DNA of 64,000 nucleotides. It comes from JAJRRS01 sp965230275. GTDB taxonomy: Bacteria; Planctomycetota; Phycisphaerae; Phycisphaerales; Phycisphaeraceae. Positions 42,933 to 57,900 of the stretch are shown one piece after another. The position numbers and the translations under genes are program-made. How positions within the stretch are numbered: position 1 is the stretch's first letter; every line of letters starts with the position of its first letter. Under the pieces are notes generated by a model, which saw nothing but the letters and a program-made list of their open reading frames with translations, ran no database searches and had not been told where the DNA came from. The stretch spans positions 124,001 to 188,000 of the forward strand of contig CBDDKO010000002.1 in NCBI GenBank assembly GCA_965230275.1, in the 5' to 3' direction.

Positions 42933-45900
42933 ATGCCGCGTTGGCAGAAGCTGGAACGTCATGATGCGCTCATTCATCGTTACAAGGAAGCGGTACGTAA
43001 CGCGATCGCATACGCCTGCCCACGGCTGATGGGGGAGAGGGCTTCTGTTTCGACTTCGGAACGCCCACCGGCGGGCATGGAGCCGCTGGAGCCCAGGCTG
43101 TTGTTGTCCGGAACGGTGTCGGGGACCGTGTTTGCGGATACCGATGCTGACCACGTGTACCAAAGCGGGTCAGATACACTGCTTCAAGGCTGGCGTGTGT
43201 TTGTCGATGAGGACACAAGTGGTGAATGGGAACCGGGTGAGGGCTTTGATACAACTAATGCGAACGGCATGTACAGCCTGTTGGTCGATCACGATGTCCC
43301 GCACACAATCATCGCTGAGAATCCAAACGCCTCCGATGGTTGGGCTGTGACTGATCCCGGAGCCTCGGGCCATACAATAACGGTAGGGGAGGATCAGACC
43401 GATAGCGGCAACGACTTTGCCGTGGCGACAGCCAGCATCTCTGGGCCAACCACCGTCGGGGAAAACGTGCTTAACCCTGCCTCTTATACGCTCAACCTAT
43501 CCGCGCCCGGATTGAACAGTCCCGTCTGGGATATTGTCTGGGGTGACGGGGGTTCGAGTTTGGGGGTAGCCGGCACGGTCGCACAGTATCAATATCTGGA
43601 CGGCCCCGAGACGCACACGATTACAGCTACGGCGACCGATGGGCAAGACAGCAGCATTGTGATTGATGCTGCGCCACTCCAGGTCAACGTACAAGACGTT
43701 GCCCCAATGTTCCACGGTTTGACCGTGGATACGGGCCATGCACTACAACCGCTGCTGCAAGGCATCAGTGCCGATTACACGCTGCAAATTCTCGAACCGG
43801 GTCAAGACCCGATCACCCAAGTGGTTGTTGACTGGGATGACGAGAGTAGCAATACAACGTTGATCAACCCGCCGGGTGGCGGGTTCATCAGCATTGACCT
43901 GGGAGCCCATATATATCACGACCCAGGCACATTTAATCCGACCTTTACTGTAACCACGGATGACTCGGGGCCGATCGTTATGACCACGTCTGTGGTGGTC
44001 GGTGACGTCATCCCGGACCTGTCCGGCCAGATCAGTTCCACCAGTGTCCTCACGGGCGAGGTCGTGACGCTGGATGTCACCGCGAGTTACCCGGTTGCGC
44101 TGGATGACACGGTGACCGACTGGCAGGTCGATTGGGGCGATGGATTCATTCAGGAACTGCCTGCCACAGAGTTGTCGGGGTCGTTCGCGCACATCTACGA
44201 CACCGCCGACAGCTACGCCATTACGGTTAAAGCCAAGGACAGCGACGGGCAGTGGTCCATCCTGAGTGACGATTTAAACGGCGACCTGACAGGCGATGGC
44301 TTTGTTGGCCTTGACGATCTGGATATCGTGCTCAACAATTGGAGCTCGTCTGTCACACCAGGTGATCTGTCCAAGGGGGATTTAGACGGCGACGGGTTTA
44401 TCGGCTTAGGTGACCTGGACATCGTCCTCAACAATTGGAACAAGCAGGCGTTTAGTTTCGATATCCAGGTGGCTGCTGGCGCAGGTGTCGATCCGATCGT
44501 GGTGGATACCCCCTCCGATCAGGATGTTGTCCAGAACGGACTCAGCCTGCGCGAAGCCCTCGCCCTGGCCGCCAGCCACCCTGGCCCGGACACTATCACG
44601 TTCGATCCCACGGTCAACAACATCATACTTGGGCTCGGTGAACTGTTGATCGAAGATGATGTGTCGGTCCTTGGTCTTGGGACCGGTCAACTCACTATCG
44701 CCGGCTCGACGGCACTCGGCGAGGAAAGCCGTGTGTTCAATGTGAGTAGCGGGGTGACGGCAACGATTGACGGCATGACGATCAGGAACGGTCACGCGTT
44801 GGGCCCTGGCGGTGGCATCTTGAACGCTGGGCACCTCACCCTCAACGACGTGGTGCTTACCAATAACACGGCCGACACCTATGGCGGCGGCGTGTTCACC
44901 AGCGACGGCTCGCTGACGATCAGCAACAGCTCGATCACTGACAACGTGGCGAGCGGGAATATCGGCGGCGGGATCTATGTCTACAACTGCGCCCTGACCG
45001 TTTCTGACAGCACCATCGATGGCAACACCGCGCTAACAGGTGCGGGGCTCTACCTGACCGGCTCTGGCGCGACCGCGGGCGTTTCACGATCGACGATCTC
45101 GAACAACCTGGGCGTCAATAGTGCCGGTGGTCATGGCATCTATGGCAATTCTTATGCCGGAGCTCAGACCTACACAAATGTCACGATCTCCGGTAATGAG
45201 GGCGACGGGATCGCCTGGAACGGCGGAGACGGCGTGACGTTGGTGAACAGCACGATCACCGATAACCGAGGCCGGGGCTTCAAGAGCGACTTCTCCTCCG
45301 CCTACGCGTATAACTCGATTATCGTCGGCAACAACGATACCGACCTGTACCAAATACTGACAGGCAGCAACAACCTGATCGGCTCGCTTGAACAGGTCAG
45401 CGCCTCCACCCTCGTGCCCGAGAATCAGGTCAACGTCGATCCGGCAGACGTTAAGCTCGCCCCTCTCGGTTATTACGGCGGATCGACACAGACCCATGCG
45501 CTGGAGATCGGCAGTCTCGCCATCGACGCCGGTGACAACGCCTTCATCAGCGAGGCAACCGATCAGCGCGGCGAAGATCGGATCTATCACGGCACGGTGG
45601 ATGCTGGCGCCGTTGAACAGCGATTCCCAGTCCCCACGATCACCGGTGCGGTATCAACCCTGCAAGGGGCAGACCCCTACGTCTTGTCGCTGGGCTACTA
45701 CGGCCCGACCCCGACACAATGGGTCATTGATTGGGGGGACGGCCAGATCCAACGCGTAGAAGGCAGCCCGGACACGGTCAGCCACGTATACGGGATCGAT
45801 GGCGTCACACATACGGTCAAAGCGTGGGCTTTTGATCTGGATCACCCGGCCGATGATTTTTCCGAAAACACGTTCGTCATCGAGGCCGAGAGCTACTACC

Positions 45901-48900
45901 GTAACCATAAAGGCAAAGACGACACCGATAACAGCGGTATCGACGCCTCGGCTAGTGATTGGGGGATTCAGACAGACGCGACCGCGTCCGGTGGATCGCA
46001 TATGGCTGTTCCGGAAGACTCTCCGGAATTGGATGTGCTGCTTAACGATATCGGTGCGCGGATGGACTACGCCGTCTGGGTCGATACGCCCGGCACGTAT
46101 TACGCCTGGGTGCGGATGAAGGGGGCCTCTACGACGAGTGACTCGGTCCACATCGGTGTGGACGGGGTGATGAAGTCCGATCGGGGCGAGGGCATGACCG
46201 ACGCCTCAACCCAGTGGCATTGGGAGCAGAACGCCAACGGGACCGCGGTGGATCTGGGGTATCTGGATGAGGGATTGCACCGCGTGCATGTCTGGATGCG
46301 TGAGGATGGCACGCTCGTAGACCGAATCCTGCTTACCACCGACACCACGCTGGATCTGTCGGCCGAATCCGGGGCGGGGCCCGATACGACCGACCTGGAT
46401 ACGGAGGCATATGCCGCGACGCCGATCACGGTGAGTGTGACCGAGAGGCCCGATGTCACCTTGGAGTCGACGATCAGAGACTTCAAGGATAGCCATGTCG
46501 ACTTCCAGATCCCGGCCTCGGGTTTAGTTTATAACTTAATTGAAACGGATCTGGACACGACAGATCGCAAGCCTGATCTAAACACTTCTGGTACACATGA
46601 GTCGATTGATAGCGCGGCCTCATTTGCTCAGTGGTATACGGATGTGTCGGGTATTAACCAATCGATTTCATTTGATATGGTTCTTGAGCCGATTGGCCTA
46701 AACCGTTACGGGTTTACGGATACTTCATTCTTCCCCATCGATGACCAGCTATTTGGAAATGAAGGCCGTGATAATAACTATCACTTCACCTTGGAGTTGC
46801 ATGGAACATTTACATACCATGCCGGTCAGGAATTCGAGGCGGTCAAGTCAGACGATGATCTGTGGATATTTATCAATAACACACTTCTCGTCGATTTAGG
46901 TGGTGTTCACCCGCCGGAAGATGGGGTATTCCCCCTGGATAGCTTGGGGTTGACTGACGGGGCGACCTACCCATTTGACCTATTCTTTGCCGAGCGTCGA
47001 ACTTCGCTTTCCAATCTAGTCTTCGAAACCAATATCGAGGACTTGGTGTTCGCCGAGTCAGACCTCATCCTCACAGAGGATCAGGACATGGTCACCACGG
47101 ATCAGACCGAGCACGTCACGGGACAGTCGGCGAGTTTCGCCGCCCCTGCGGTGATCGACCGCGGGCCGATCCGGATCGACTTCTCCGGCCTCGCGTTCGA
47201 CGCAACTTCCACCAGCGACGTCAACGACGCATTTGAGCTGGCGCTGCTTGACGCCGACGGGAACCCGCTCATCCCGACGATCGGCGCCGGGCTAGACGCC
47301 TTCTTTAACTGGTCGCAGGGGCAATCGGTTCTCCTAGCAGACGACGTCGCACTGACACTTGACCCGGGGAACACGTCGGGCCAGATCTTCGTTGATCTTG
47401 CAAATATGACCGGTGTAGCGGAAGGGGACCCGCTGACGTTGGTTGCCCGGTTGGTAAACAACGACGCGGACGATACCACGACCGTCACGATCGATTTTAA
47501 TATCGAGAACGGCGTGCCTACCGACGACACGATGCCGGCTACAACAAGCAATCTGCTGCCGGATACACCCAGTCGTAAGTCCCACGAATACATCTCGTAC
47601 AGTAAGTTGTCGGACGTGTCCGCGGGCTTTGAGATCGACTTCAAACACACCTCGTACACACCGAACACGGACGGGAGCTCCGGCGGAACACTTTATACAA
47701 GCGTCGACATTACAAAGACAAGCCAGGTCCAGGCCCGCGGTGATCTGATCTTAACCTTCCCGGGGCTATTTACACAGGATGCGGCATCGGTGGTGCAGTC
47801 TGATGCCTTCCTTGCGGCGTTTGATGGTGTCGTCACGACTACCAGCGCCGCCGTACCCGTTGGTACGCCGTATCTGATCCTCAACGATCTTATGGATTCC
47901 GGGCACGGTGGCTTCTACGAGGCCGGCCAAGTCATTCATGACCTGCTCATAACGTTCGAGCATCCGGGCAACGATCGGTTCGACTTCAACCCGGTCATCC
48001 TGGGCCAGACCAACGAGGCGCCTGGCATCACGTCCGATCCCTATGCAGAGAACCGCGGGGATGCTATGCCCGTAGCGACGCCGATCCCCGGGGCAAGCGA
48101 GACACAGCACCTTGAGGTGACGGTCGGACAAGCCTTGCGTTACATCGTCGGCACATCCGATCCGGACGGCGACCCGGTCAATGTCAGTATCATTGACGGG
48201 CCGTCTGATGCCGAATTGATTGATTCGAACAACGACGGATACACCGACACGATAGAGTGGACCCCGGCGGCGGGGGATGTCAATACCCACTTGTTCCGCA
48301 TACGCGCTACCGATGTCTACGGGCTGTTTAATCCGGCCAATGACCAGACTTTCGTGGTGAGCGTGGTGGACACTATCGCGAACCGTCAGCCTTACTTTGA
48401 CAGCACCCCGGTTATCAAGGCGGAACTCGGTAAGCCATACAAATATGATTCTCTGGCGATCGACCCGGACGGGCATACCGTGAATTACACGGGCTCGATC
48501 GGCGTACAGCCCAAGCGGTACCGCATCGATCTCGGGGCCGACATGGTCGTCAATACGTTGAACAATCCCGATTCAGCCAGCACGGTTGACATCGATTACC
48601 TCATATTCTTCAGCGGGGCGGACGCCCCGGCGAACGGCCTGTCGGTGAGCTCCTTCTCAAATATCCGCCTCTACGAGGCCGATTGGCCCGGTACGGCCAA
48701 AACCATCCAACTCTCCGATCTGCGGATTGCGCCTTCCGGCACGCCCGCCTCCAACGCCTCGTACGAACTGTTCGGGGCGAACCAGGGGATCCGGCTCGAA
48801 GGGGGGGGGTTCTGGGGCTATGAACTCGGTAGCACCTACAGCGTGACCGAAAACACCATCCTCGAGTTCACATTCGTCGGTGAGGTGGAAGGGTTGACGC

Positions 48901-51900
48901 ACGGGGTGAGCGCAGCCGATTCCCTTACCAGCGCCACCGTCTTCCGGTCCTTCCCGGTTTACGGTGAGAGCGTTGTGCCGAACATAGATGGAAAGGCTGG
49001 ATTTAACAATACCTATGACGACTACAGCCCCATCTGGGATACCACGCCTGACTTCGAGGTAGACCCCACGACCGGCATGGTGACCTGGCATAACGTCCCG
49101 GCCGACCTATTAGGTGAATGGGTCCACATGACTGTTGTAGCAGACGACCAGCAGGTCCCGGCGTTGTCGGCCACGCAGGGCTACGACGTGTTGATTACCG
49201 CTGATCAACCGCCCGCTACCCCGCAGGCACCAATAATCTGGACGGAAAGCCTGCCGGAGCATGAGCTCTCGGATACGTCAAATCCCGCGATCGGGGATGT
49301 CAAGGTTGACAACGACACGCCGTTGATCGATCTGGATATGGATCCGGACGGATCGTCAGTCAATAAGATTATCACAATCACGATGCCGTCGCCGGAAGAT
49401 ACCGGGACAACCATTCCGACAGTACTTTCTGACCTGCTTGATTCTGTCAAGAACCCTAGCACATATGATGATTTATCAATCTTAAGAATTGATCCTACTG
49501 ATACCGTCGTCGATCCTGATGACGGGGTTGTTACGGATATCGAGATGTTATTACAGTTGTTGCAGTCCCGTGATGGAACGGGCGTCATCATTCAAGATGG
49601 CTCAGTAGTGGTGTCTGGCCATCATAAAACAGGGCTAACCGACAGCACCATTGGGATGTATGCGAATGGTAGTACTACATACAATCTTGTTGATGATTTG
49701 AAGTATGGGTTTGTATTGAGTACGGGAGATGTGGGGGAATACGGATCTGGGCAGAACGATACATTCGGCGAAACCGAGGTGTATGCGGACAATCTTGATC
49801 CTGAGATTGAACGTCTGATGGATTCGATTACTGGGAAGAATCAGACAGGCCCGAATTACTACTCGCATGATGATGCGACAAAGTTTGAATTCGAATTTAA
49901 GATGTCCGGCACAGATAAAGATCGGATCTACTTTGATGTTGTATGGGGATCAGAGGAATTCGAATACTTTGTGAATTCGGCAAAGCTTGATGGATTTGGC
50001 ATATACTTATTTACGAATGTTGACAAAGACGATCATTCGTTGCCTCAGGCGACTTTAACACTAAGTCATGATACCGCCACCACCACACACGCCACCCATG
50101 GGACGAGCACCCTATTCCAGTCATATCACGAAAATATTGATCATGGCCCGTTAGAGTATAAGGCAGAACTGGATACCACATTCACGTGGGAGGATATTTC
50201 CACGACCGGCACGGCGTTGTGGGGTGGTGGTTCAACCGCAGAGGATGACACGGTTGAATTGACAAGTACAGATCTAGGCGGATTTAACTTCACATATCTG
50301 GGCGAAGAGTATGACTCTTTGTATATTAGCTCGAATGGTCTCATCACATTTGACACCGCCGATGGGATCGGCAGCAATGTAGAGTTGTTTACCTACCAGC
50401 ACCGTGCGATAGCGCCATTTTGGGATGACCTTGAAGTGTCAACCACCGGCGAAGTCTTTTGGGAGGTGCTAGATGAAAATACTGCAGCAGAACGGCTAGT
50501 AGTTCAATGGAACAATGTTAGTTTTAATGATGAAGCCGCGGGCGCAGACGCTATTACTTTCCAGGCTGTGCTGTACAACAACTACCAGGCCATGGGCGAG
50601 GAGACTGTGGGCGATGACATCCGATTTGCGTATCAGGATATGACATCGTCAGTTCTAGACGTAGATGGTCGTTCGGCTACAGTCGGGTTGTCGGGCAAGT
50701 ACAACGATGACCGGGATGCGCTTGCTTATTACAACATCGCGACGCGCCCCGGGTTTGTTCCCGATTCCGAGCATCCGTCAGCAAGCCTATATAGTGGTTC
50801 AGAGGATGATTACATCGGCGAACTGCCGATCAATGTCGACCACCCCCAGATGCACGGGGAGCTCGATGATGGCACATTTACTCTAGATGAGCCGTATGTC
50901 AAAGGGACTGAGCTGAATGCTGTAATAGTGCCAAGTCAGGACGTCGATGGCGTCGTTACATCCACTGAAACACCTGTAATGCGTTTTGAGGCGGATGTAA
51001 GATACAATTTGGATTCAAGTGATCACGTTAACCGCATCATATTTGTTATTGCCGATACAGATGATCCTCAGAGAGATAGTACCGCGTATATCTCCCCGAT
51101 CAGCGGCGTTCCATTCGGACCGTGGAATCTGGATCTGATATCTACAGATCCAAGCGTCCCGATCACGGTTCAGGCGTCTACCAACCATGATGATGTGACG
51201 GCTGGGTCTGAGGTCGACTTTAATGTCACCATACCGGTCATTGATGAGCCCAAGAGTTTCGATCTGCAGATTGTAGATAGAGATCATGCGGGTGTAGTTC
51301 ACGGCTCTGTCCCGGTTCTTGTTAACCAGACCTACTTCACCCTTATCGAAGCCACCGACCCGGACGGCGATGACGCCAATCTGGTCTATGAATTCGTGGG
51401 CAATTCGCACGGCGCCGCGTTTGTAGCTGGGCAGCCGGGCGTGGTCAGTTGGAACCCGACATCGACCGGAACCTATCCCGTAACGGTCCGGGTGACCGAC
51501 GAGCAGGGTCTGACCGATGAACAGGACTTCGTCATCGAAGTATTGCCGATTAATGCAAGCAACAACGATCCGGTGATCGATAACCTGCCGCTTGCCGAAA
51601 CCTTGGATGTGGTCATCGGGGATCCGGTGACATTCACGGTAGAGGCAAGTCAACCGGGCGGCGATAACGATGAGCTGTACTTCTACGCCGCAAATGCGCC
51701 GTTAACTGGATTCTCGCTTGATTCTAAGACGGGTGTGATCGAGTGGACGCCTAGTCTTGTTGAAACTCGTCAGATTGAAATCTACGTATCAGACAGTCGC
51801 GGCGGGAGCGATATGGAGTTGTTGTCCGTCTCGGTGACCCAGGCCCCGGTCACGGTAAACACACCGCCCGAGTTGACGATCGCCGGGCCGGAGAGGGTGT

Positions 51901-54900
51901 ATGCCGGCCAGAAGTACGAGGCGACGATATCGGTTGTCAACCATGAAAATGACAAGCTCACGTATACCCTGAGCAATGAACCGCAAGGCTTAACGATCAG
52001 CCCGGACGGTACCCGTCTGGTATGGGAGCCAAGTGAGATTGATATTGACTCACACGTCTTTATCCTCTCGGTATCTGACGGACGCGGCGGTAGTGATGCC
52101 GAGATGGTGGTCCTGGATGTGTTGGACCCGAACCTCCCGCCGGAGCTGGGGGAAGCGGCGCTGCCCCGCGCCAAGGCCGGGCTGGACCAGGACACATTGA
52201 CGCCGGGTAATCAGCCGTACACATACGAGTTGCCCGTGTCTGATCCGAACAATGATCCGCTTGTGTACGAGGTTGATGAAGCCTCTGACGCATTAGGCAT
52301 TTCGGTTGTAGATGGTGTCCTAACCTGGGCGAATCCCGATACAGATCCTGGTGTGATCACGGCGTACCCGATTACGGTCGATGTGTATGACCGCCGTGGT
52401 GGTCATGACCGCCGTACCTACTGGCTCGAGGTTGGCCCCGATGCGGCGCCACAGTTTAATGACGCTGAGGTGGACCCGGTCTTCCTCGGTGAGGCATGGC
52501 ATTTTACGGTGAGCGCTTATGACGCGGAGGACGGCCCGTCCGGCGTCGGCAGCGGGATGACCTTCTCGATCGATGATCAATCGCTTGCACGCGGGATCAC
52601 GATCGACGAGCAGGCCGGTGACATGACCTGGACGCCTGCGAAGTCGGTCGAGCAGACCGTATTTGTGAGAGTTCGGGACTCGTACGGCAACACGAGCACG
52701 GCAGACCTGTATCTGCCGGTGAATGTACGTCCGCCAAGTAATGTCGCGCCAACTGTGACCGATGAGTTCATCAAACCAGCGGTCGAAGGGCAGGAGTGGA
52801 CGTACACGATCGTGACTGAGGACGAGAACTTTGATGATGTGGCAATCCATCTAACAAGTTGGCCATTATGGTATTCGCCAACAACCCAAGATGGGATTAA
52901 CACGCTAACCCTGACCGGTATACCTTCGGATATCCCGGAAGACGGGCGGTTGGATGAATTTGAATTTACCATCACGGATGGGGTGATTCCCGCGCCGATC
53001 GAGTATGGCTTGCCACTTTATGTGTTCGGCAACACCCCGCCGTTCATCACGTCCGGCGTCGTGTCAGCCAACCTTGAACTCGGCGTGGCGGCCGATCTGG
53101 AAGTCGAGTTGATTGATCCGGATGGCGATGATCTCTGGATCGAATTGATCTCGCCGGTGCCGGGTACCGGGTCCTTCAGCGTGGGGGCCGCTGCGATCAA
53201 CGGTGAAGCGTTCACGGGCGCCAAGCTCAGCAACGTGTCGGACGACCACACGTCCGCAACCCCGATTGTCCTTAGCTTTACACCGGACGTCGCAGGTCTG
53301 CAGCAGGTTAAGATCCGGGTCACGGATTCGCACGGCCAGTCGGTGGATCACAAAATCGACCTGGACGTATACGACCCAAGTACGAACGCGGAGCCCTCGA
53401 TCACGACCCGTACGAAAGTCGTGGCCGGCGAGCTTTACTCGGCGCAAGTCGACTTTAAAGACCCCGCCAACAAGGGCAGATATACGGACTACGCCTTTAT
53501 TATCGACGGCAGCTTTAACCGTGCTACGACCCTCACCGATGTAACCGTAGGCGGAGAAAGCGTGCCCAGTGGCATGGCCATCGATGATCAGGGCCGTATC
53601 ACATGGACCCCGGGTGTCGCCGATATCGGTGACACGTTCTCGTATCAGGTCGTGGTCGACACCGACGGTACCGTGGGCGGAATTGATGAGATACCCCTCG
53701 AGGTGATTGAGCTCGAAGTAGTCGAGCGTCTGGTCAACCACTTCCCCGTGATCGATGATATCGAGCCGATGTCATCGAACGGGAGTGAGCCGATCTCGTT
53801 TCTGGCGACGGCCACGGACCAGGACGGCGACCCGTTGGACTGGTCCATCGTCAGCGGGCCCGATACCGCCACGATCAAGCCGGACGGCCGCTTCACATGG
53901 TTGCCCGGTGATGATGAATATGGGAAGGAGCAAACAGTTACCATCCGTGTGGAGGATCGGCATGGCGGTTGGGACGAAGCGCCCCTCGTCTTGAAGGCCG
54001 ATAGGACCTATATCCCCGGCAACTCCTCGCCGGAGATCATCTCTGAACCCTTAACGCCCGATACGGCGGGGTCCTGGGTCTATGACATCACGGCTAAAGA
54101 TGATGACCCAAACGATACCATCTACTTCCGCCTCGAGGGCGATCCGACCTATATCGATGACCCGGACTTCGTCCTGGTCGATCACGGGGACGGCACGGCG
54201 ACCCTGACGTGGAGTAATGCGCCGGATAGTGCCACCAAGAAGTTTTCCGTGGTCGCAGAAGACGACGGCGGACTGGCTCATCGCCAGATCATCACCGTGA
54301 CGATGGGAACGTTTGACAGCCCAGATGGGGTTGTCGATACGCCGCCCAAGTTTGGTGCTGACCCGACATACAGCGTTATCGTAGGGAATACTTATACCTA
54401 TGACACCAGTATCATCGACCCCGATGGCACGCCGGTGGTTCAGTTCGACGTAACGCTGGAGGTTGGCGGTGGGGCGCCAACGGCTGCACCGTCAGTCGCT
54501 GGGGATGTGATTACTTGGACACCCAATTCCAGTGATGTCGGGGTCTACAACGCGACCGTCACCGTCACCGAGGGTGGCGCCACGCTCGTGCGTACCTACA
54601 AGATCCAGGTTATCGATCCTGCTGGCCTAAATGCACCAGTGATCCAGCATGAGGCATTGACCGCCTCGCTTGGTGAGTCCTACCAATACGACGTGAAGGT
54701 GACCGACGGCGATAATACCTCGGCGCCCACGTTCTTCCTGCTAAACGGCGACGGCAATCCGGTCACTGCTATTGACGGCCTGTCAATCAGTGAGACCGGG
54801 AGGGTGACATGGACAGTGCCGGAGGATTATGTCCCGTCGGATCGTAGTTTTGAGGTGATCGTTACGGACGCGGATGGGTTGACGGATACGAATCTGTTTA

Positions 54901-57900
54901 CCATTACCATCGTGCCGGATGCGGCACCGACCGTCACGCTGTCGGCCCCGCAGCGATATCCCAAGGTCGGCGATAACGTGGTCTTCTATATAGACGCGTC
55001 TGACGACCTGGGGTTGAGTAAGATCGAATTGGTGGTCACCCCGCCGGCCGGCAGCGGGCTGCCCGTGACGACGCTTCCCGTCAGCAAGCCCGGGGCGTTC
55101 TCCTACAACTTCTCTGACTTCACCGCGTTGACCGCCATCGATCCCGGTGACGTATACCAAGTTAAAGCACGGGCGTATGACACGCATGATCCGGCTCAGT
55201 CCACGGATAGCGCTACGGTGAATATCACGTTCGCGGTGGTCGACGGCAAGGCCCCAGTCTTAGGGCTGGCGTATCCGCTGCCCGGCCCGGTCATCACAAA
55301 GACCGTTGATCTGGAAGGCTGGATCGAGGATGTGGACCTGGACGAGTATTACGTAAAACTCACGCCGAAGGATGGGGGCCCGGCCATCTGGCTGGCTAAC
55401 GCCACACCGGTGCAGCTGTCAGGCATTGGCTCAGAGGAGAACCCTGTTGCGCTTGCCACGATCAATCCGTCTCTGTTAAGTAACGGGGCGTACACACTAG
55501 AGGCTTATGCAAAGGATACGGAAGGCCGGTACTCAGGTGTTCACTTCTATGACATATCGATTGATAGCCTGAGTGTCGGCAAGCTAGGGAACGTGGTCTT
55601 GTCCAACACGGACCTGACCACCACCGTGGGCGGCCTGCCCATCAGTATCGAGCGTATGTACGACTCGTACAATGCCCAGGAAGATAGTGAATTCGGCTAT
55701 GGGTGGTCGTTCGATCTTCTCGAAGGCAAGATGGAAATCTCGGGTCTGGTCGAAGGGGAGTTTTTCAGGGACGACACCTTTAGCGCGGGCCTGCGGTATG
55801 GCAGTGAGATCACCGTCAGGCTGCCCGGCGGGCAATCCTTAGGATTCACCACGGTGGCCGTGGGGTACTCAAATGAATACGGCCACTCCCTGCCCGGCTC
55901 AGTGGCGATCGCCTTCCAGCCCGATGGTGATTCGCTGGGGAGCAAGCTTGAATTCACCAGTGGGCAACAGACCACGCTCGATTGGGATAGCTACTACGCG
56001 TTTGGCTTCGAGGGTTTCCATGACCGAGAACTGACGTCTATGCCTATGGTGTTAGACCCCGAAACCGGTCAGTTTTATCCACATCTGACCGGTGTTGGGG
56101 GCGCCGGTGAGTTTGCCGTGCCCTTCAACCCGGCGGACGCGTCTATGGATTACAAGCTGACGCTGCCCGACGGTACCGTCTATACAATTGATTCGGAGGA
56201 CGGGGAAGTCCTTAGTGCGATCGACCCGTTCGGTAACACCATTACATTCAACGGTGATATCGTGGCCAAGCACGGTGATCAGGAGATCGCTCGACTCCAG
56301 ATCAAACGTTTCGATGGGAGGATCACCGAGATCCGGACCCCCGACGGCGACGCGGTTAAGTACTACTACAGCGAGACAGGCGATTTGATCGCCTTCCAGG
56401 ACCGAACGGGCCGCTGGACGACATATCAATACGATATTGATAGCTTGCCGGCGAAATTCAAAGAAGAGCACATCCTGACCTCGGTTACCAAGTATCCTAA
56501 TCCTCTTTCGATCGACGCTACCCTGTCAGAGATCGAAGGGATGACCGGTATCGTCGTCTCTGAATTCACCTTCGCGGACGATGGGACGCTGACGACCGTT
56601 GAAGGCGCCTCGGGCATAAGTGTGGATATCAGTTACATCTACGACGGTACGAGTGTTGGCCTGCCTTCCGGTTATACGGTTGAGATTGTTGATAACGGTG
56701 AAACGACGACCGAGATCGTGCGCGACGCTGACGGCCGTGCGGTGAGGCGGATTGAGCTGGTCAGTGACAACGGGGGGAATGCTGACTACATCATCAATGT
56801 GTATGAGTATGACGAAAACGACAACCTGAAAATTGAGTGGTCACCGTTCGGATTCAATGAAACCGGCTCAAACACAGAGCGCTACACCGTCTCGCCGGTC
56901 AGCAAGATGACCGAGAGCACCTATGATGAGCACGGCCGACTGTTGACCGAGACGGACGCGATGGGCAACGCGACCCAGTACCTGGATTTTGACGAGCAGG
57001 GCAACCCGCGCTCAATCGTCGATCCGCTGGAGAACATCACCAATGTCTGGTACCAAGGCGGGAATGTGACTTCTACGATCGCCAGAAACCCGCAGGGGGC
57101 AGATGAACGGGTGGGGTTTGACTATGACCCGCTGGGCAACCCGGAAGAGATAACGCGTCAGAAAGAAGACGGCACAAACGTTGTCACGGGTCAATACGTA
57201 TACAACGAAAAGAGCCAACTGATCCAGTCGACCCAGACGGACCCGGACGGCCGGTTGGGTACCCAGGAGGCGGTTACCAGGTATTACCGCTATGACGCTT
57301 TAGGCAATCAGATCATTACCTATACCCATGAGGCGGACCCGGACCTCGGGAACGTCACCCTCTTGACTTACACCGAGTTTGACGCCGAGGGGCGTTATAA
57401 GGCCAACCATCAATACACGCTTAGCGGGCATCTTGACATCCAAGACGCATCGGACCTAAGCGGAGAAACACCCAACACGTCCACCGGCACAACCTACGAC
57501 GGGATGGGGCGCATCCACAAGAACACGAACAGCTTCGGGACCGCCACATACACTTTCTATGACATGAGCGGTAATGTGACTGAAACCGCCAAGCAGGTTA
57601 AGGCTTGGAACGGCGCCGTTGAAGTCTCCGCTTGGATGGTGAGCCGTAAGGTCTACGATGACTACGGCCGGGTTATTTATACGCTTGACCCACAAGTAGT
57701 GTATGACATCGCCGATGGCACATCGTATGACGCCGACGAGCATGGTCCGATCACCGGTTATGGAAGTCGATTTATCTATGACGACCTTGGGAGGCTTGTC
57801 GAGTCGTACCGCGTCAAAGAATTGACGTTAACATCAGTCGTTTCGGCCGGTGTCCTCGTTGAGAATCAGGCCGACATCACCAACATGGTTGATATAGCCA

